A stretch of DNA of 64,000 bases, from assembly GCF_958450345.1 (NCBI RefSeq), contig NC_088784.1, positions 70,271,747-70,335,746 of the forward strand, read 5' to 3'. Shown here one piece after another: positions 12,601-27,600 of this stretch. The stretch's first letter is position 1; each line of letters begins with the position of its first letter. The position numbers and the translations under genes were made by a program. Source of the DNA: Calliphora vicina. Taxonomy: Eukaryota > Arthropoda > Insecta > Diptera > Calliphoridae. The notes under the pieces are model-generated. The model made no database searches and was not told where the DNA came from. It saw only the letters and a list, made by a program, of their open reading frames with translations.

Positions 12601-15600
12601 GAGAATGTGATTATTTTAACGAGACCCTCAGCTCATCTAAGAACCTGGATATGGGGACATTGAGGATAACTTTGGTCAATTTTATTGAGATCAGTTGCCA
12701 GATTGGTTTACCTCTTTATGAGGATAAACTGTTGATGGTATGGATGACTATGAATCCGCAGAGAACGCTCCATTTTTACAGACGGCACGAGATCTCGGGG
12801 TAAATTTGGATGTGGTATTGACTCCGTCCAGCTGAATTTGACTCTATCCTTTATATTACTGTAGTATAATTCAAGCCGAATTATTGGCTATAAGAACAGC
12901 ATCAAATAATATAAGACAGGGACAACCTCCTGTTTTCTGACATTAACGCGGTCAATAGATCTCTAGGTAATGTGTATAGCTCATCGAAAATTGTTAACGA
13001 AGGCCCTGTGATTTTTGAGAAGATGACGAGGCCTTCGCCTCATCTGAGAACCTGGACTTTTGAACATTGAAGGTAACTGTTTGGCCGATCATATTGAGAA
13101 CAGTTGCCACATTGGTTTATCTCTCTATGAGGATAAACTGTTAATGACATTGTCAATTAAAGATGAGAGAATGTACACTGAAAGATAGGAGAAATAATAC
13201 ACTTGCATCGAAACAAGAAAAAACTTAATATATCTACAATCCATTTACGGAACTTAATAGCAGACGTAACTATCCACTGGTATCTTGGTATACAGCTTCG
13301 TAAGCTACAACTTCCGTACAACGACTTTTGCAGAAGCTGTAAGAACGATTAGGAGGAAGAAACATCGCACAGTGGGGCAGAATCGAAATTTTTTGGAAAT
13401 AAATCTGGCATTTCTAAACGGTAGCCAAGGAGTATTCGAGTTTAAGTTATTAAAATGGATCCTACAAATGCTCCAGGGGCGGCGTTATGGGGGCTCAAAG
13501 TAGGGTACCTTCGAAATGTAAAATTTTTAAACACGTGCCTTTCTTTGTTTCCCATCTTATTTCAAAGATTTTTATATTTTTGGAAAGCGCTCGGCTAGGT
13601 CTTGAAAAAACATGCTTGCATGTGCTATTTATCTCTTCTAATTTTCGAATTATAGGCATTTTAAAATTTGGCCTTACCTTGGCCCGCTATTTAAAAAATA
13701 TAAGGCGTAATTTTGGACCGAATGGACTCGATTTTTTTTTTTAGTTAGACAACTAAATTATAAATAATATACAAAAGCTTTGAGGTCAATATCTCTTATG
13801 GATCCAAAACTAAACGATTTTCAATTTAAATATTAAAAAAAATAGTAGATTTTTGCTGTTTTTTTGAGCGAAAAGGTGACTTAACTCTTTTTTTATTAAA
13901 AAAAAACTTTCTTTAAGAACATATAACAGTTTTATGTTTTTCTGTAAGATATCTTAAAGGAGAACATTTTGGTATAAAAAACACGTCCCACTTTTCAAAT
14001 ATGTCGCCCCTACGTCCTTCGGAATTTGACCTAGTTTTTATTAAAATTTCTACTTTGTTCCACATTTTCTAAAATCTCAAAGCTGCGATCAGAAAACGGA
14101 AAGCAGCGTTGGAAACCTTGGTGTGTTCCCTATTTATCACCAAAGTATTTTCCCAGCACCGAAGGAAATGTGGACCCTATAGGCAAAATTGTAAAAAAAT
14201 ATCATTTTTGGGATTTTCGCTCCAATTTTTAGGTATTGCCGGATTCCATTTGACCTTTTTTTTACACCTTGTTATTAAGAATGACAAACTTAAAAAACGT
14301 TGAAAATTTCATTGAGTTTTGTTAATAAATAAAGATTTTATTACATAGTACATATTTATTGAGTTTCTAAAACTAAAATTTATATCAAAATTTTAATAGG
14401 ATTGCAAATATTAGGAACAATTTGATCCACATTTTTTCCGAGCTATATTTTTTTGTTTAGATAAGTTAATTTTTGGTGTTCCAAATTTCAAGTTAATATC
14501 TCAATTAGATTCAAAAATATACCACTTTAAAACTCCGGATCACGTCAAATTTTATCCCGATCGAACCAGCCGTTTACAAATGCCAGATTTATTTCCAAAA
14601 AAATTCGATTCTGCCCCACTGTGCAGTGTTAGAATTAAGAAAAGTCTAAATAAATCTTATTATCAATTTTAATAAAATTTCCCATGGCTATAGAGGAGGT
14701 GTAGTTGATTTTTTATTAAAATCGGACAATACGTTTACAGATTTATTTCCACATATTTTGGATCGGAACACCTTCTCTGCCACTGTCCAGTCTTTGGCGA
14801 TTTAAGATAAGACATGTATTTGGGAATAATCCACAACTTCAATAACTCGATAGGTTGGTTACGCAAGATGAATATCGATCCCTGATTTTCGATGTATAGT
14901 GTATTTTATGCTTTGGTGCTGATCCCGTCATCTTGCCGAACCTCATAACTCCAAACGATTTTCCATAATTACAAAGATCCCCAAAAGAGAGTGAAATGTG
15001 GTCATTTTAAGTGATAAACAGATTTAAAAGTCCTAACTAATTTAGCTATTCGGCAAGTACTTCTATATGTTTTGTTTTTTCTACTTTTATCAAAGGAATA
15101 AAAACAAAAATCTAAGTAATTTCTCGCCAATTTTTTTTCTTCGTATGCTCGCTTTGAGTTTTAATTTTTATGAATTTATATTTGCCAACCCATTTTTTTC
15201 TAGTTTTTATTTTTTTGTTCATTCTACTCATTCAAACTTCTATCTTAAATATGTTTAAACGTAGATGTGCCTTTTTTTTGTTAGAAATGATTTTTTGTGA
15301 TTTTCGCCTTTGTAAAGCCCAAGAAAAAAAAGTATCTTTAAGATTTATGTATTGTTTGAAGACGGAAATGCTAAGACAACAACGCGTCTGTCTAATGTCT
15401 GGAATATTTTTACGCGATAAACTAATATGCACATGAAATGTGCAAACAAACCAAAAAAAATAATAGAAACTCATGCCATCAAAGAAAATTACAACTGAAG
15501 GAGTTGGTCGCTTGGTTGGTCCTCGCTCAATGAATTAGATTACGAAACAGCGGTATATCAGAAATATACAAATTTATCATTTCTGTAAAGATTTTCTTTA

Positions 15601-18600
15601 TTTTTTTTTAGCTTTTGTTACTCTTGCACTTTTTATTGTTGATGATGTTGACAAGAAAAAGGGTTGGTATATTGGCACCAGTTCCAATTGGAGGTTGTTC
15701 TGTTTCCTTTACAATATTTCGTTCTTTGTAACTAAACTTAAATCATAACAAAGCACAAAAAAAAACTAATTTAATTTAGCCATAATAAATACAAAAATAT
15801 TTTTGTTTTTCTTGCCTCAATATCTATCTATAGAACAATAAAACTTTAATAATTTAAGGAGTGAGATCGAAAAATTCTTAACATACATATATGTTTATAA
15901 AAAAGAAACCACTAAACTTACAGCTTTAATTTTTTTTTTATTTGATTGAAATTATTATTACAATTTACAAAAAAAATTATTTTTATAGTTTTAATCACTA
16001 GTGATGAAATTTTGAACCTTTTTCGGAAACCCTTCCATTAACGTTTTTATAGTGCTTTCTGTCACTTTGCTCGAACATGTAGTCCATCTCCGTTTAAAAT
16101 CTACCACACTTTTGGACACCTTTTTTGTACTCTTCAATTCTCTTTTAACAAGAGCCCAATATCTCTCCACTGGCCTTAGCTCCGGGCAGTTTGGAGGATT
16201 TGCCTCTCTTGGTACAAATACCACATTATTGTTCTTGTACCACTCAAGGGCTTGTTTGCCATAGTGACAGGATGCCAAGTCAGGCCAAAAATAAGTGGAC
16301 ACATTATGAAGTCTTATGAATGGAAGCAGCCTTTTTTGTAAACATTCCTTGATGTAAATTTCGGTATTTATAGAGCCCGTTGTAACAAATGAGTGGCTTC
16401 TTTTGCCGCAACTGCATATTGCTTGCCATACCAAGAACTTTCTGGGAAATTTTGTCTGCTTTTGGGTCCTAAACTTTTCTTCAACATTCCCTCGAGCATC
16501 AGCAACATAAAATTTTTGACCTGGAAGTTGCGAAAAATCTGCCAGAACATACGTTTCGTCATCCATTATGCAGCAAGAATATTTTTTTATAAAACTTGAC
16601 TTCAATTTCCGTGCTCTGTTTTTGGCCTCTAAATTTTTAGTAGCGTTCCTGTCAGGAACTTTTTGAGCCTTGTATGTTTTTAAACCTGCATTAGCTTTAA
16701 CTTTTCGTACCAAATAGTCCGAGCACTGAGCTAACCGGGCTGCTTTCCTACCGGATGTGTTGGGAGCTCTTTTGAAAATGCGTTCTATTTTTTTGGCTTT
16801 AGAAACATCATGTGGACCATTCCTTCTACCTGAACCAGGTTTTCTATCAACTGACAAGTTCTCCCGGTACTGTTTAATAACATTGGAAACAGTTTGACGG
16901 CAGACCTTTGTATGCTTGGCCAACTTTTTGTAAGACCAAGTTGGGTTTTGTTGAAAATATTTAATAATTTCAGTACGCACTTTTTTCTGGTCACTCATTT
17001 TAATCAGATTAACAAAAAAATTAATATAATTGACATTACACATAATAACTGACATGTTTTTCAAAGGTAACTTGATCAAAAAAAAATTCAAATAATACTT
17101 GGGTTAAAAAATGTAATGAAAAACGTGTGTTAAGAATTTTTCGATCTCACTCCTTATATTGAATTTTTTGATTTATACAACATTTTTATGTTTTTGTTTT
17201 TCTCATTTTTGTTTTCAGTGCATCTATGGTTGTTATGTACATTCTGCCATATTGCCCACATTTCATCGCAGATGTTACTGGTTGTTACAGGTACCTTTTT
17301 GAAAACATTAATGGTTTTTATTTATGTACTTTCACTAAAATTCGTGTGATTTTTGTTTTTTCTCTTTTTAAATATCAGAATCCCGATATCGTTTTGGTTC
17401 ATTATTTAAATGTTCCATATCCGGATGATAATAAAATGGCTGTTATTGCACCCAGCATCAGTTTGTGGGGTGATAAAAAGGAGTGGACTAAAGAGGAACT
17501 CGTTAGTCAGCTAAAGCCCATGCGTAAGTATAAAATAAATCATTTAATATTTACTTTGTACCAATTCCGAGTAGTGTTCTTATAACCCAGGCCCTTTTCA
17601 TGACCTTTCCCAAAATATCTCTCTAAAAAGCTATAACCTATTGAGGGCTTATCCAAACATTATCGATGTGAAGTAGCTGCACGTGTAATATGTTTCGAAC
17701 GCTGTACGCGACAATTTGAAGCAAATCTTGAGTTCCCAATATGAAAATTAGAAATAACGTTAATTGAAAAAGCAATGCTGTGACTACAAACTTTGCTCTA
17801 TATCTGTGTCGTTTTATGAAGTGGAGAGTCTTGAAAATGTTTTGGAATTTATTAAAAAGACAGGAAGTAAAGTGTTTTTTTAACTTCCTAACTACACTAA
17901 CTTCAAATATCATCATCACACTGTCTAGTCTTCATTAGGAAATACTTAATCATAATGAGTTGTAACAATACCTTCATTCATTTAGGTTTATATATACAGT
18001 GAGACCTTGATTATCCGTAATGGTCGGGACCGGGAGCATTCTGTATAATTAATTTTCACGGTTAATTGAGTACCAATTTTAAGTAATTTTTTAATACATA
18101 CAGTTTTTTGATAATGACATTTACGGCTCTATATTGCAGCCTGATCCATCAGTTGGATCAATATCGTCCAATTTGGTGGACAAACTTTCACAATAACGTT
18201 TTCAGCATTAAGGTAAACTGCTGCTCAGGTAAACAATATCAAAAAATGTCGGTTTAATCTCCATTATCTCATTGGTGAGTTTTTTCATTGATATGAATTC
18301 ATTTAATTTTTCCACGAAAATTGTAGCAGCTATATAATCAGCTGCATATTTTTCTCCTGCTGCATTAATTTTGTGAATACAATGTCGCTTTTTTATTTAA
18401 TTTTGAGTGAAATATTTTAGCCTTTTCTGGCTGTTAATCCACAAATTGGAGTTCCTTTAAATCTTTCCTTCCGGAACCATTCATAAACAGTAAAATCTAC
18501 TTTTGTATATGCTTCCGAATCATCGTATGCAATAGAGGGAATTCCCTTCGTTTTATTCACATTGTTCAAATTGATTGTTCAAAGATAATCGAAAAAATTA

Positions 18601-21600
18601 TGCTTATAATCCCGGATAATAGAGGCAATTACGGTTAATCGATGGAAAAAAGTCAAATCGATCCAAAAATATTTAAATTTCCTTTCCCGGTTAATTGATG
18701 TTGCCGGTTAATCGAATCACGGATAATCGAGGCCTCACTGTATTAATTCCTGTTGTTCCTATAAGGAACATAGAGCCGTAACAAGTTAATTTCATTCGGA
18801 TCTGTAGTATGCAATGAATTTAGTTTTCCTACAGCTTTTACGAACTCTCGTCAATTCCTCATCAATCTTCCGCTTCCATGTTTGAACAGATTGTCCTTTA
18901 CGCCTGCTTTTCTGGGGATTCCATTGGATTGCCTGCTAGGCAATATCATTATCATCTTTACGAAGTGTGTGACCTATCCACTTACGTTTGCGTTTACATA
19001 TTTCTGTTTGTATTGGAATTTGTTGAGATGTTTCCTAAAGACTAGAGTTAGAGATTGTATTTGGCCAATATATTTTAAGAAGTCTGCGAAGATATAGTAA
19101 AACTGACTTTACGTTGGAGATAAAGATTTTGAGCTTCGTTCTTTGTGAAATATTGGACACGTTAGTCAACATTCCAAATGCTTACCTTGCTTTCTTTAAA
19201 CGTAGGTTTACGCATGATTAGTATTCTCTTCAATTCCTAAAAGGATTTCGTAGTTTTTACTTCTCGCTTAATTATTTCACAAAGTGAGTACAACGTCGTG
19301 GTCGATCTGCATATCCACAAAATCGATTTCAATATTAAGATCCGCTAAGGCCTGTGCTAATTCGTCCACATTTGTATTGCCTCCAATATCATTCTGAACT
19401 TGTCACTACTCTCAGTCTAATATTACTATTACCCCTGTCTTGAATACATCTTTCTCATTTGCATCAGTCCAGCTACTTCAGAAACTGCAAATATTAGTGC
19501 TTGGAAATCCGTAATTTCAGTCTGAAAATTACAATTCCTGTGTAATTTTCTTTATTTGAACCATCGTGCTTGTTGGTTATAGTGGTAAAGTAGAATCGAA
19601 AAGACCCTATTTACATCATAATGTATGCTGACGGGGATTTTATTAAATCCAACTTGTAACCGTCAGATATCTGAGAAGATCATCAATGTTCAATGTTGGT
19701 TAGTACGGTCTATGCACAGGGACCCAAACTAAAGTAATGTAAGATGGACTTCCCAGCCTTGACAGCTCATTCTTACCCTGTATAACAAATAAAGATATAA
19801 TAGTATATGAATTCAACAATAGAAGCGCCGACTGACTGCCTGGCGACAAAAATAACAATACGACCACGACTGTTGCAGTTTAATAGTATTTTACAAGAAG
19901 CCACCATGATTGAAAATATTTCAGCCTGAAAGACACTACATTTGTACGGTAGACCTATCCCAAGTTGGTCAGAGAATACACCAGATCCAACACCACTGCT
20001 CATTTTAGAGCCGTATGTATTTATCGTCGTGTCAATCGTACTATTCTAGTTGTTATAGATAGAATTTCATCAAACGAGTTCAAGATCAAATCAGGGGTGC
20101 CGCAAGGCTCTCGTCCTTTCTCTTACTCTATTTCTTATCAATCTAAACGACTTTCTACTTTAAACTACCAACTCTATTTATTCTTTTGCTGATGACAGAA
20201 ATATTTGCATTCATATTCATTCAATTATAGACCAAGCCTGTCGGAGATTGGGGTAACGCGGCAACAGCATGATCTTGTGACAATCTCTGAATGGGTTTGT
20301 GCAATTAGAGTCGATTTTAATGCATGCAATACTCAATGTGGTATGTTAACACACAAACGCACAACAGATCATGTTGCTCCATCTGTTTTTATAGGTGGTG
20401 TAAATATTAAAGAATCAGAATGCTCTTAATGTTCTAGGCATGAGTATTCTGTGCGACGCCCGCTGGACAAAATAAATTTTTCAAGTGTCTTGGTTTTCAG
20501 AAACGATGTAGGAAATACTTCACTCTATCTCATTCACTGGAACATCGTCGCAATGTGGGATGTGTTTCACTGTTCTACCGATGCTACAATGGTATGTGCT
20601 CTGCCGAAATTAGGGAACATGTTCCAGAAACCCGTAGTTTTTTCCGCAACAAACGTTCTTCGCCACGGGCTCATCAATTCGTCATCGAATGGACAGTAGA
20701 TCGCTCAACACATTACAGGGAAAATTCGTTATTTAGCCATACTGTTCGTATGTCTTCGTATGGTTGGTAATGTTCCATTGTACACTTAATAATCAATAAT
20801 AGATCCACCCAATTCATCATGAATTTTCCGTTGGATTATACCAGAATTGGTATGTACTCTTTCAACATTGTATCCAGGAAACATCCCAGTTCTTCATGAT
20901 ATTGCACTAATATGTCTCTTGTTTTTCGTGCTTTACAATTGAAATCGGTGGACATTTTTTATTAGATTACTATGGAATTTTGCATTTGAACATTTCCACG
21001 TACAGACCACTGAAAAGAAAATTTTTTAAGCATTTTTCAGCGAAATGTTTAATAACATTGAACTGGAATTTTAACACTTTTAATTTCATAGACATTTATT
21101 TGTTTTTGTTATGAACATATTTGAAGTCCTCATCGCTAAATCAGAGAAAACACAGCAACAATTTGTTTAAACTATCATAATATTATATATTAGGACATTA
21201 TGACAATATGACTTAATAGCAGACCGTTTGAATACCCCAAATAGGTTGTGAATTGAATAATTTTAACAGAATTTAAATTAATTTTAAACTTGTATCTCTT
21301 TTATAACTCTTTAGTATCCACTGTAACATCAGACGATGAATCCGACTCTGGCAATGATATAGAAATATCGGTAAGTTTTTATAAGAAGATAAAAATAGAA
21401 CAAAATTCATTGTCATATTTTAATACTTTAGACTGCCGAAACCGTGGAATCCATAGTCTGCCAATTAATGGAAAAACAACGTCTATCACGACAAGCAGCT
21501 CTAGTCAAACAATTAGATTGTGGCTGTGGTGATGCCTCCTGTGCTGATGGTAAAACCTGTACGCATCCGGTAATGCGACGGCCGAGTCTTATAAAGGCAA

Positions 21601-24600
21601 CAAATGAAAAACGTTTGCCAGCCACAACTGCTGTGGAACCATACAATGCCAATAATACGCCAAATGTTGTAGTAGGACCCAAGGTAAGTTTTCTAAAACG
21701 AATAATTTGTTTTTAATAATCTAATTAAAATATATTTAAAGCTCTATTCCAGATGGGCGGATAAAAGAACAATACGAGAGGCCTCAAATAGCATGGAAAC
21801 GAATAGCTATCAGCACCATCATGGTCATGGACATCATGGGCAAACTCAACAGCTGACACAAGAGTCGGCCATTAAATTTCAAATTATACCGCCACACAAC
21901 GAACAGCAGCAGCAGCAACAGCACTATCGACATCATTATAATGCAAATGGTAGTAATTCATCAGCAGCAGCAGTAGCAGCAAATCATCAACAATTGATAG
22001 CATCGAGAAATAATTTAATTATGCAGCATCAACAACAAATGCATACAAATCAATCAAATTTCAATCAAGTACACAACAACCAACAAAATAACAATAATAC
22101 TAATAATAATAATGCCAACCACAGTACTAATAATAACAACAACAGCAATAGTAACAATTTACTACGTTATACTGCAAATAATACTAATGCCACTATGCAA
22201 TCACAGCAACAACAACAACAGCTGCAGCAACATCGTTTCCAAATAGCAAAAACAACAATTACTGCAATGGATAATAACACAAATAATCAACAGCAACACA
22301 ACAGCAATAACTTAACATCCGTTTCCTCTGCTACTGGCAACAATGGTGGTGCTGGTGGTGGTGGTTTAGTAGTGGGTGGTAGTGGTGAAATTGCTGTCGA
22401 TATGTTGAATACCCAAACACATTCTCATCACACTCTGCAACAGCATCCGAATCATGCGATGAGTACAACGAATTCTAATACAAATAATAAAATCAACCAC
22501 AACACAAATATCAACAACATCACCACAAACCAAAATTCACATTCAAATCAAACAATAACAACAACATCGACAACACCAGTAGCTGTAGCAACAAATTCTA
22601 CTTCGTCTACTTCTTCAAATTCTAATATTGCAACAACGACAACTACACCACAATTGATGTCAACACCTCATCATCATCAGCAACAACAAAATGAATTAAA
22701 TGTCATAAATAATAATAACATGAACGGCAGTAATGGCAACCATAACAATACAAATAATAATAATACAACAGCAACAACAAAATTTAATAATTACAATCAA
22801 CAGCAATTAAATACTTCCAACAACAGCAATAACAATAATTCTTTACATTCTCATACTGCAAACACACAACAACAAAAACTTGCTACACCACAAGAACAAT
22901 ATTATAAATTGCAACATCATAAACAACAACAACAGCAGCAGCAATCGTCATCCCTTACAGCATCTAATACTGTAGTGGCTGCCACCTCAACTGTTGAACC
23001 CATGTGTATGTCACCAGAACATCAACCCTCATCCTCCTCCACCTCCAGTCTTTCACCACAATCTCAACTCAATCAACAGCAACAACAACAAACACATTTA
23101 ATTATTTCATCTACGGACTCTGTATCCGAATCATCATCTTCGATTTCATCATCATCGCAAACATTTATGGACGTAAATCAAAAATCTACCACTGCTACGG
23201 TTGTCGGTAATAATAGCAACAATAATAATATTGAAAATGCACAGGTAAGGCAGTTGGTACATTTATGGAAATATTTATATAAAATTACATTGAAACTACA
23301 TATCGAGGGACTATATTCAAAATCCCCTATCTTAGATATCCATGAAAATTAGTTTTTGGTAGCCTAAAATTCTGCAAACAAACCAGAGATTTCAAAGAAA
23401 AACAATATTTTTTTAAAATTTATTAGCTTTTTTTGTAATTACTTTATGAATCAGCTGGTTATAGTAATATGGCCACAGATTAACACAGATATGAAACAAA
23501 TGACAGTTGTCAAAGAAAGTTTCCAATGGTTGTGATTTGCAGAGCAAGAGAAAAATACAATTTTCAATAGGCAACTAGTGTGAAATATGGATGGTAAACT
23601 TTAATAATTTGGTAGCAATCTTATTGGTAAAAATTTCATAAATTTTTTATTTTTTTAAATGCAAAAATGAAAGAATCTAAATTTCTTGTTTGTCTTGCAA
23701 TAAAATTAATGTAAAAATGCAATGACTAAACTAAAAACGTTAAAACATATGGAAATGTTTAAAATCTTATTTGCAAATAGTGTCGTTAATCAGGAATTGT
23801 TTTCGTGAGTTAGCTATTCGCAAATAAAAAACAAGTAAGAAAGTATGGTCGGTCAAGCCCCACCATATAATACCCTACATTAAGTAAAAGAGCAAAAGCA
23901 TTTTTCTTTTAAAATTTCAATAATTTATATTTTTGAGTGATTTTCGAAAGTGGGCCTTATATGGGGGCTATGATCAATTATGGACCGATCACCATGAAAT
24001 TAGGTCGTGTGATTTATGTCTCTATGAAAGTTTACTATGTTGAATTTTGTGAGTATACCAACATTTTTAAGCGATTTATGCACGTTAAAGTGATTTTCGG
24101 AAGCGGGTCTATATGGGAGCTATGATTAATTATGGACCGATCGTAACAAAATTTGGTGACATGAATTTTGTATATATAAAACTTATTTGGAGCGCAATTT
24201 GTGGAGATACATTTATAAATTAATCATTTATGACCGATAAAGTCCAATTTCGGAAGGACATTTGTATGGGGGCTAGGTGAAATAATGGACCGATTTCAGC
24301 CATTTTCAATAGGCTTGGTCCTTGGGTCGAAAAAATAATATGTACCAAATTTGATCGAAATATCTGCAAAATTGCGACCTGTACTCTGTGCACAAGGTTT
24401 ACATGGACAGCCAGCCAGCCAACCAGACGGACGGACATCGTTTAATAGACTCAGAAAGTGATTCTAAGTCGATCGGTGTACTTTAAGGTGGGTGTTAGAC
24501 TAATATTTTTGGGCGTTACAAACATCTGCACAAACGCATAATACCCTCCCCAATATGGTGGTGTAGGGTATAATTAATTCACTGTTTATGCGGCAAAATT

Positions 24601-27600
24601 TTCTAATTGCAATATTTTAATTTGCGAATAAGCCGTGCGTATAAACGTAGTAACAACCATTTTGACATTTGGTTGTAGAACGTCAAAATAACCATATGGT
24701 TCGATATTATTTTTTTCAGAACTGTCATTTGTTTCGTATCCTCTATTATTTCTGAATAACTTATTTATTGAATATTAATTGAATTATTTTGTCTTATGTT
24801 ATAAAATATGCTTTCTTACTAATTTTGACATACTGTTCATGAATCCCAACAAATTTACTTAAGCGTTTTCGAGATATCGCCCATTTTATTTTATATATTT
24901 GACTAGGAATAAATTGTTCATAAACCTCCAAGTTAAAATTTAGATCACATTTACATCTTGTGTATTTAACCACATAGAAGTCATATTGAACGGAAAACCT
25001 TATAGTCTGATCCGCTTTCAATACCTCCAAATAAATGGAAGAATTTACAAGATTTATGCCCGTAATTTCAACAAATATATATCTATCAGTGAGTAGTTAC
25101 TTATGGAGTAAAAGTATTTGGTAATTTTTACCCGTAGATATTGATTTGAAATTAATGTCAAGTTAGCTTTAGGTAACTTTATCTGCTAGGTATTTTACAC
25201 CGTAGATATCTACTTGTTGAAATTACGGGCATTAAAACGATTTAAGGGGTATAGAATAAAATTTTTTCTGCGATAATTTTAATAAGACAAAATCCATAAA
25301 ATCTTACAGTAATGAAACGTACAAACTTTATTTTACTATATTAATTGTTTTAAATATTAATTATTTGATAGTTGTATTACATAGCTGCCTCTTGTTTTGT
25401 TGTATCCATTAGATAGGTTAGGTTCCATGGGCAGCAACTCATCAAGCAAAACTTGGGTCCATTCAAAACTGATCAAAGTGTGATACACAAAAAGTAAACA
25501 TCAGGTAAACAGCTTATTCAAAATCCGTTGTTTCCGGTTGAACAAATGAGATTCTCTGATGAAGGAATGGATGCGTCGCAGATACATCCTTGATAACAAT
25601 TTGCCTTATTTGTTCACGACGGATTTCTATAAATAAATTCGTCCTTCGGCGGATTCATTAGTCCTCCTTCTTCAGCTTTGGAAACAAGAAATTCTCAGCG
25701 AGTTGTTAGGTTTTCCCTAATTAATTTGCCACGTAAAAAACATAATGTAGACATGTTATATATCAGTGGATAGAAGATTATGTCTACTTTCCAATAATGT
25801 ATATATCTTTTGACAATGAACAAATTCATGGAATATTTTTTTGAAAAATATGACAAAAAATGCTTTTTACTGAGTTTTGGCATAGATACAAATTTTTCAA
25901 ATTGAAATAAAATTTTTATTTATGAATATTTTATAATGAAATTTTACACTTATATAGATTATGTATAGATTATTTGAGAATTTTTTGAATGGAGCTGGTC
26001 CCCTCGGTATCAAAAATTATAATTTTTTTTTTCATTTAAAATATTTGATTATACATCCTCTTAGAAATTTTTTAGATAACTTAAAAAGAATAAAAGTACT
26101 TTTTTCTCCGTGGTGGGGTCATGAGGTCCGAGTTCAAAACTTAAACTCGACAACACTTCCTCTTTGCGCATGTGCAATTTCGTTTAAATTGGACTAAGGG
26201 TTTAGAAGTTACAGATTTATTTCCTTCTTTTTTTTTCTCATACCACTGAGAAAAAAATATTTTTTTTTTATATATTTTTAGTCTAAAGCGGACATAATTA
26301 TCTTTCAAATACATCTTAAATCAATAAAACCCCACATCGCCTTCACAAGATACATACATATATTTAAATACCTATTTTTTTTTAATTTTTCCTAAAGTTA
26401 AAATCACAAATAAAATCGGAAATGTCCAAATGAATCTAATGACTACGTGTTTACCGATCAAAATCGTTATCTAGAATATTTCCTATTGTTGAATTACAGT
26501 ATAAATCACTACCTTACTGCAATGACCATTTTTGTCATAAGATCGATCTCCAGCTGTCATCCGATCATGCCGATCCCGTGAGAGATATTCTTAAATCTCT
26601 TACTGAGAACATGTTCGTAGCTAAGTTTGCGGTATTTTGTGTCAGTCTCAGAAATTTTGGTTTTGGTTCTCCAAAAACTAATCCTGGCCATGGATGTGAA
26701 TCCATTGGACGATTCAGTAAACCCCATGGTTGGCTGGGGAGTTAATTATATGGGATAAGGTTCCAAATTTTCCGGTAAATTTTCATTCCCAGGAATATTT
26801 AAAAACTAAATTAACAAAAAATCAATAAAACTTTTCAAATAAATCAATAAAAATCAATAATGTATCATTTATTAAAAGATTTAAGAAGTCTGACTAAGTT
26901 TAATCTGAAAAATATTTGTAATTCTCTTCGATTTATACGGTATACTTTTTGAGTCAACAAACAGTTTACAATTCATTATTAAAAATCCATATTTTCCAAC
27001 AATTTCTTACTCATTACTTGAATATTGGGTCTACTTTCAATAATAAATGTTGAATTTTGAAAACCAATTGTTTGTTTTAATAATTGTATCTATAACACTC
27101 TTTTCATCTTCTCATAATTTTCGCATATTTTCAGATGTCTTCTAATAACAACGATTTAAGCATAAACACTTCCAACATCAATAATAATGATAGTAACAAC
27201 AGAAACAATCAATTAGATGAGTACAACAATTGTAACATAAATAATAAAAATACCACTGGTTGTGCAACATCATCATCAGATGCTTCCAATTGCAATAGTA
27301 ATAATAATAACAATAACAACAACAACAATTCTATAACAAGTCCACAGCAACAACCCTTAAATACAAATGGACAGAACAACCACAACAACAATATAAACAC
27401 AGATAATTTACAACATAATAACCATGCAACCCCAACTACGACTTCCACAACTATTTGTTTTGATAATTTAGAACAAACCCATCATGGAGGCAATCAGGCG
27501 CAAGTACACACACACCAGCAGCAACAAGTATCTGCGGAATTACACGATACATTGGGTTTCTTCAATGAAACCTTAGATCTATCACATGAAGATATACAGA

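Noticed and set aside
15067..15474. Short overlapping frames on both strands as coding
   Set aside because: Phe/Tyr/Lys-rich translations typical of AT-rich non-coding DNA, no motif, no splice context.
21742..21752. Alternative acceptor CTATTCCAG for Camta exon G
   Set aside because: Using it gives ATG GGC GGA TAA, an immediate stop, and breaks the frame that continues from exon F.
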